DNA of 64,000 nt, taken from NCBI GenBank assembly GCA_026168455.1, contig CM047431.1:49970029-50034028 (forward strand), given 5' to 3'. The DNA comes from Theocolax elegans. Taxonomy: Eukaryota; Arthropoda; Insecta; Hymenoptera; Cerocephalidae. Under the pieces are notes generated by a model. The model had not been told where the DNA came from. It saw only the letters and a list, made by a program, of their open reading frames with translations, and ran no database searches. This document shows positions 59,101 through 64,000 of this stretch, in pieces. Made by a program: the position numbers and the translations under genes. Numbering within the stretch: the stretch's first letter is position 1; every line of letters begins with the position of its first letter.

Positions 59101-61362
59101 CAGTATAAAATAACATTAAATTAAACTAATTTTATTATTAGTAACGAATATATAATTTTAATTGCTAAAAAGAAGATATCTGAATTAGTAATTAGTGTAG
59201 TTTGGAAAGTAATTAGTGATTTTTTGAGAGATTATCCAGGTACGTAATAAATTACACAATTATTACTATAATTATAAGTCAACAATATGGTTGAGCAATT
59301 TATTACCAAACTTGATTATCCCACAAAAAATCGCTATAATTACTTAAAAATACACAAATTAAAGGATGAGTACTCACTACTAAAACCATTATCATATCAA
59401 ATAATAGTTAAGATATTAATAAATAATATATATAATATGAGAATAAATATATTAAATTATGATATAAATCAAACTAATTACTATAGAGGTAATTATGAAA
59501 TGAAGATAATACTTGAATAAAAATACTAGAAGAAATTATAAAGTACAGGAATAGTATAGGACTTGGCAGGGCGAACAAATAAAAAGATGTTTGGATGAAA
59601 TGTAGATTTTATTATTGTTTAGTAGTAAGAAACATCATTTATAGAAATAAAGCGTAGTATATAAATAGAAAGATTACCAATAAACATAAGAAAAGGCAAG
59701 GATCTAATAAAAATGTTAGGAAAGTAGAATATATATGGAAATACGTGATTTATAAATATATACATATTATAAATAATGTAAAATCCTATCAGGAAGAATA
59801 GGACTATAAGTTATCGGAATCGGATGGGCTAGCAAATAAAACAATTTTTGGTTCAAACGTAGATTATGTTACTTATTGTAAGAAATAATCATAATATAAA
59901 GAAAATAAATAATATAAGTATAGTATGTATGTATAAAAGAACTAAGAAAATAAAAAGAACTTCTTAATAAAAAAAAGAAGGGACCGCAGGGTCATACACT
60001 GTAAACAAGCACGCGTCATTTGACCAAGTCATTTTACTAATTGCAGATACGTATATTCGTATGTGTTTAACTCTACGCGAATAGTCGTGAGAGCCGCTCG
60101 AGTGTGTACATCTTTTAGTTCGCGAAGTTTTTGAGGTTGCATCTTCAGAGATATTTTATTTTGAAGAAGAACGTATACTTGATTTTAATTTTTATTGAAT
60201 GATATTATTATTACGATACAAAGTGTATATCTGCAGTTACTTAATTATTTCGCATTGATGTGATTGAACCAAGAATCTTCTTAGATATTAATTTACTATA
60301 TGATATTTATACAAGTAGAATTCTTAGGGGAAAAGCGCTTCAAAATTATTTTTAAAAATTAACAGAAAAATATAAAAATAAAAAGATTCCAGAAGGTATT
60401 AATAAAAAAAGAAATAAAGAAAAAATCGTTACAAGATTATAAAGTAAAAATTATAAAGTAGAATACATGCGAAAGTATGGTAATGGATAAGAGATAAAAA
60501 GATGATTAGAATGATTAATAAAATAATTATCATATCATAAAATTAAAAACTATAAAAATAAATAAATTATATAAAAAACAATTTCTATAGAGGTAATTAC
60601 GAAATGAATGAACGATAATACTTACTAACATTGCTCGAAGAAATTATAAAGTACGAAACAAATAAAAGTATATAGGAATTGGCAGGGTGAACAAATAAAG
60701 AGGTTTAGTTAAAATAATTATATAAGTATATATTGTAGATAAAAATAATAGTATGTAATAAAAATGTTGTAATAAAGATGAAAAATTATAGAGTAGAATA
60801 TATGTGTGAAGATATGCGAATGGGTAAGGGAAATAAATGTCAGGAAGAAGAAACTATAAAAAGAAATAAAGTTATAGGGTTGAGCTAGCAAAGATGTTTG
60901 GTTCGTAGATATTATTACATAATAAAAAAATATATATGTATGTATAAAAAATTAGAATTATAAAAAAATATAGAACATCAAATAAAAAGAAAAAAAGATT
61001 GTATTGATTATAGTAAGAAATAAATAAAAGAAGTATCTAATAATATTCTAAAGTACTAGAAAATAAGAAAAAATATAAAGTAAAATATAGGTGAAGATAT
61101 GGGAATAGGTAAGGAAACAAATAAAAAGATGAATTTTTTATTATTAATAGTTTTATTGCGAATAGTAAAAGATACAAATATTATACAATTAATATTAAAA
61201 CTACTTAAAAACAATTAAGAATAGACTATATATGAATATAGTAACTAAAACTACTTAAAAATAGATATACAATTTAAGAATAGACTATATATAAATAAAA
61301 TATGTTACAACTACTTAAGACTAACAAAGCAATAAATAAAATATAAATAAAGAGTTAACAAA
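59101..61362. repeat. AT-rich, purine-skewed stretch with degenerate repeats
   Basis: The plus strand is rich in A and G. Diverged units recur: GGCAGGGCGAACAAATAAA at about 59567, GGCAGGGTGAACAAATAAA at about 60684, and GGTAATTACGAAATGA-type blocks near 59490 and 60593. A 77-codon ORF at 59287-59520 is low-complexity and probably not a gene. Confidence 0.45.
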
Positions 61363-61445
61363 TTGATAGCCGGCTATCAACAGTCTCACAATCTCAGATT
61401 GTGGTGGTCCATCCTATGCTACACGACTACATAATCTCAGATTAT
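61363..61445. other. Three short palindromes past the F-box gene
   Basis: TTGATAGCCGGCTATCAA (61363-61380), CACAATCTCAGATTGTG (61387-61403) and ATAATCTCAGATTAT (61431-61445). The last two share the core AATCTCAGATT. They lie 38-120 bp beyond the F-box stop and could form hairpins in its 3' UTR. Confidence 0.75.
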
Positions 61446-61482
61446 CTCTGACCAATCCGATTAAAACTAATTTTTTGGATCA

Positions 61483-61950
61483 CTAAAGTCTGATGGTCAT
61501 CGGCTTGCGAGTTCTGATGGGAGGCAGTGCAGTCGATTGGCTGCGTTTTGATTTGGACTGCATCGTGTTCTGAACAGTGCTGAAGAGGAATTTCGAGCGA
61601 GGTGTCGATATCGAAATCGAAATGTTGAAAGACAAACGTGGTTTTTGGGTACGTTGAGTAGGCTGGGGTTTAGGTGGCTGTCGTTTGGGGATGCGAGGTT
61701 TGGTGGGTGGCAGAACTTGGGAGAGCTGGCGGTTGCGACGGCGGATGTCGCGACGAATCTGCTGGCGGAAAGTGGAGGTCGATTTAACTATGGAAAGGCA
61801 TCGGCGAGAGCAAAGGGCAACGTTCAGCAAGGATTTGGTGTCCAGTTTGGAAAAGATCATTTGGGAGAGTTCGATGGGGAGGTCTTTGGTAAAGTCGATG
61901 CCTGGGTTGTAGACGCCGATGAAGGTGAGGAATTTTTTTAAGGTGTCCAT
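61483..61950 (-). CDS. Small F-box protein
   Basis: F-box proteins link substrates to the SCF ubiquitin ligase through Skp1. I start at the ATG at 61950 because it lies in a perfect Kozak context (GCCACCATGG) and downstream of the TATA box; an in-frame ATG at 62091 lies upstream of that box. The 155-aa protein has an F-box at about residues 19-57 (DFTKDLPIELSQMIFSKLDT, then LLNVALCSRRCLSIVK). The rest is basic and Pro/Gln/Ser-rich (RRDIRRRNRQL, PKRQPPKPQPTQ) with no WD40, LRR or other known substrate domain. It is intronless and GC-richer than the flanks. A single-exon, TATA-driven, short F-box gene may be lineage-specific. The substrate is unknown. Confidence 0.75.
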   Translation of the reverse strand: MDTLKKFLTFIGVYNPGIDFTKDLPIELSQMIFSKLDTKSLLNVALCSRRCLSIVKSTSTFRQQIRRDIRRRNRQLSQVLPPTKPRIPKRQPPKPQPTQRTQKPRLSFNISISISTPRSKFLFSTVQNTMQSKSKRSQSTALPPIRTRKPMTIRL

Positions 61951-62036
61951 GGTGGCTGAGTTTTTTTGTTCAGTGCCTCCTCGACCTTCACTCTGAGAGA
62001 GCAGCTGAGCGATTGACGCCGTCCGGTGGTGGGAGG

Positions 62037-62045
62037 CCTTATATA
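62037..62045 (-). promoter_or_regulatory. TATA box of the F-box gene
   Basis: The minus strand reads GGTATATAAGGCC, about 90 bp before the ATG at 61950, leaving a leader of about 60 nt. It decides against the upstream ATG. Confidence 0.65.
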
Positions 62046-62099
62046 CCATCGAGCGACAGGTGGGGGCGCCACGGTCGACCGCACCGGCCAATCAGAGCG

Positions 62100-63095
62100 C
62101 AGGGATTTGGCCGACCAATCAGATTCAAGGATGCGATTGTGTTTCTTAGATACGCAGCATTATGAACCTATTGAAACGACATTGTATGGTAAGATATACA
62201 GTTTTTTTAATTTAGTGGACTTTTTGAGAAATATAATTTTCATTGAGAATTAAAGCTCATCTTAATTTTCGTTTACCGTGATAGGTATTTCAATCAATAC
62301 AAAATTAAAAAGAAGTGTTTTCTAGTAAACTATATGAACCTATAAATAGAATGAAAATATGATGATAAATATTACTATGTTATTCAGTAATTAAAAGCCT
62401 GATAAATATTAGATAAATTATAAAAATTAATACGTTGTGTAAGAAAATACATTATATACATTCATTAATATTTACTACATATTTTCCTAATTTTCCCGTA
62501 GCTTGTACCTGTAAATTTTTTCATGTGCATCTAATCATTTTTATGATTTATTAACTTTGCCTTTTGAATACTCAAAGATATAGTCATTTTTATTAAAGCC
62601 TTTTTCTTCGTGAATGTAAAATTATTGGATTTTAAACTATGTTAAGTGGCTTCGGTATGTGTTCTCAGAATTGATTCGTACTTATCGTATAATCATATAA
62701 TTATTGTCAAATATGAACTCAGCGTATCTGATGGCAGCGTCCCCAAATTTTCGGGTGGCGGATGATTTGTGAAGCTATCAGTACGGAATCCGCTAATGTC
62801 GATTCATTTATGTTCATAACTGTGCTAATATGCATGCGCTGTCTTTGTTAAAAAAACATTCGTAGAAAACATACTATTGAATATTTTGAACACTCCTAAG
62901 AGAATATCGAACGGACATATTTGTAATCCTAACAAAAATATTATATTTCAACAGCAAAATATTTTTTATTTAAAACAATAATATATTATATAAAACTCAA
63001 TGTTTTTTTCCAATACTATATTCCTCAGTGTTGCTTTTAAATCGGTAAATACACCGGGATCTACGGGTATGTAAACCCACCGCTACATCTATCCT
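62100..63095. other. Gene-free flank of the F-box gene
   Basis: Some less AT-rich sequence near 62715-62770 and 63050-63090, otherwise no supported feature. Confidence 0.4.
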
Positions 63096-63431
63096 AAGTG
63101 AAAATAATTTATAAATTTTCTATAAAAATTTTATAAAATACATTTTATGCAGTTTTTATAAAAAATTGGCTATATAAAAATTGTATAAAAATACTTGGAT
63201 AAAATTTTTTTGTAAATAATATATAAAAGGACTGTTTCAAATATAAATTAAACGTTTTAAATCAGCTGCACCGTCCATTTCGCTTTTTTCAAAGTTGTTA
63301 AATGTCCGGCCATTGTGAAGGTTAGACGGGGTCTGACCAAATGTTTTGTTCTGTGGTTGTCAAGTCAATATTCAATTTTTTCTTTGGTTACTAATGAGAT
63401 TTTATAAAAAATTTATAAATTATTTTCACTT
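63096..63431. mobile_element. Short inverted-repeat element related to the 20859-22628 element
   Basis: The ends AAGTGAAAATAATTTATAAA and inverse form the terminal repeats. The interior contains GGTTAGACGGGGTCTGACCA and the following block found inverted at 22145-22220. At 336 bp it is an internally deleted relative of the 1.77-kb element. Confidence 0.7.
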
Positions 63432-64000
63432 GGTTACCAAATTATCGGAAGCTCCTCGTAATCAATTCTACTATTAAATTTGATTTGATTATGCGTATTC
63501 ATTCAGTAGATTAATCCTTCGCTAATTACGCAGTATGCATTAGCTTCAACAGTAAACTTGCGCACTTAAAATCTTTCCCAAAAAATATTCAAGCTATTTA
63601 TAATGATAACTTATGATTACGAAAAATGCATCGTAAAAAAGTCTTCTTAAATGTATAATTTAATAAACAGGTCACAATATGTAACGTGGTAATTTTGTAC
63701 AAACTTTAAAATAAATCCTTTTATAAATATAAACAAAAAAATTAGTTAATTTTGTTTACTTATAAAATTTTATACGGGCGCGTGGTTCAATAATACAACG
63801 ATGATGTACTTGCAATAAATAATTAAATAATTAAATCGATTATTTCTTATCAACGCGTGTTTATTAAAATATCTCATTCGGTTCACAGGAGCCTTAAAGC
63901 ACTGAAAATTGAAAAATACCATATTATTACAACCGGTAAAAAAAATAAAAAATAAGTGAAAATCACCGGTGAATAACCATCAAAATATAGGTAAGTCGTT
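63432..64000. other. AT-rich window end without a supported feature
   Basis: Nothing recognised. Confidence 0.4.

Noticed and set aside
59287..59520. 77-codon ORF (Asn/Ile/Tyr-rich)
   Set aside because: Composition follows the AT-rich background and partial copies of its DNA recur downstream without an open frame.
62026..62091. Upstream in-frame start for the F-box protein at 62091
   Set aside because: It precedes the TATA box at 62037-62045, and the ATG at 61950 has a perfect Kozak context.

Overview
This is an AT-rich animal nuclear genome window, almost certainly from an insect and most likely a hymenopteran such as a parasitoid wasp. The reasons are two spliced seven-transmembrane odorant receptor genes of insect type, intronless replication-dependent histone genes with 3' stem-loops, a Jockey-like LINE, a tRNA-derived SINE, and dozens of foldback/MITE elements. 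The order Hymenoptera is inferred from the style of the receptor proteins and is not proven. Most of the window is non-coding and built from repeats.

Layout. 1-8 kb: a MITE at the left edge, a foldback element, a perfect 109-bp inverted repeat (4040-4279) and one hammerhead-like hairpin; no gene seen. 8.05-25.0 kb (+): one odorant receptor gene of seven exons that join in frame to about 416 aa; its third intron is about 12.5 kb and is packed with foldbacks, a solo LTR, Helitron-like hairpins, long direct repeats, nested inverted-repeat elements and two SINEs. 26.3-34.0 kb: a head-to-tail tandem duplication (about 4.08 and 3.66 kb) whose unit holds an exon-like TIMMDC1 relic, a 5'-truncated LINE and three exons of a decayed LARP1 (DM15 region). 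35.8-36.3 kb (-): a two-exon gene for a 70-aa protein that I do not recognise.

39.4-50.4 kb: a histone cluster with H2A (-) and H2B (+) as a divergent pair, H3 (-) and H1 (-). No H4 is seen. A nearly full-length Jockey-like LINE (- strand, ORF1 plus frameshifted ORF2) sits in the H3 leader between the TATA box and the ATG, flanked by an 11-bp target-site duplication. Histone-type 3' stem-loops follow each histone gene; H1 has two, and another lies in the upstream part of the LINE insertion.

51.4-52.3 kb: a satellite of about 60 bp period broken by a 100-N assembly gap. 54.9-57.5 kb (-): a second odorant receptor gene, eight exons, about 424 aa in frame. 61.5-61.95 kb (-): a small TATA-driven F-box gene with palindromes just past its stop. 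The rest is repeats or featureless AT-rich DNA.

The four kinds of gene (olfactory receptors, histones, F-box protein, small unknown protein) have no evident joint function. The most unusual items are the LINE/H3 insertion with its extra histone stem-loop and oppositely directed A-tails, the perfect 109-bp hairpin, the double stem-loop of H1, the hammerhead-like motifs and the new 70-aa gene.
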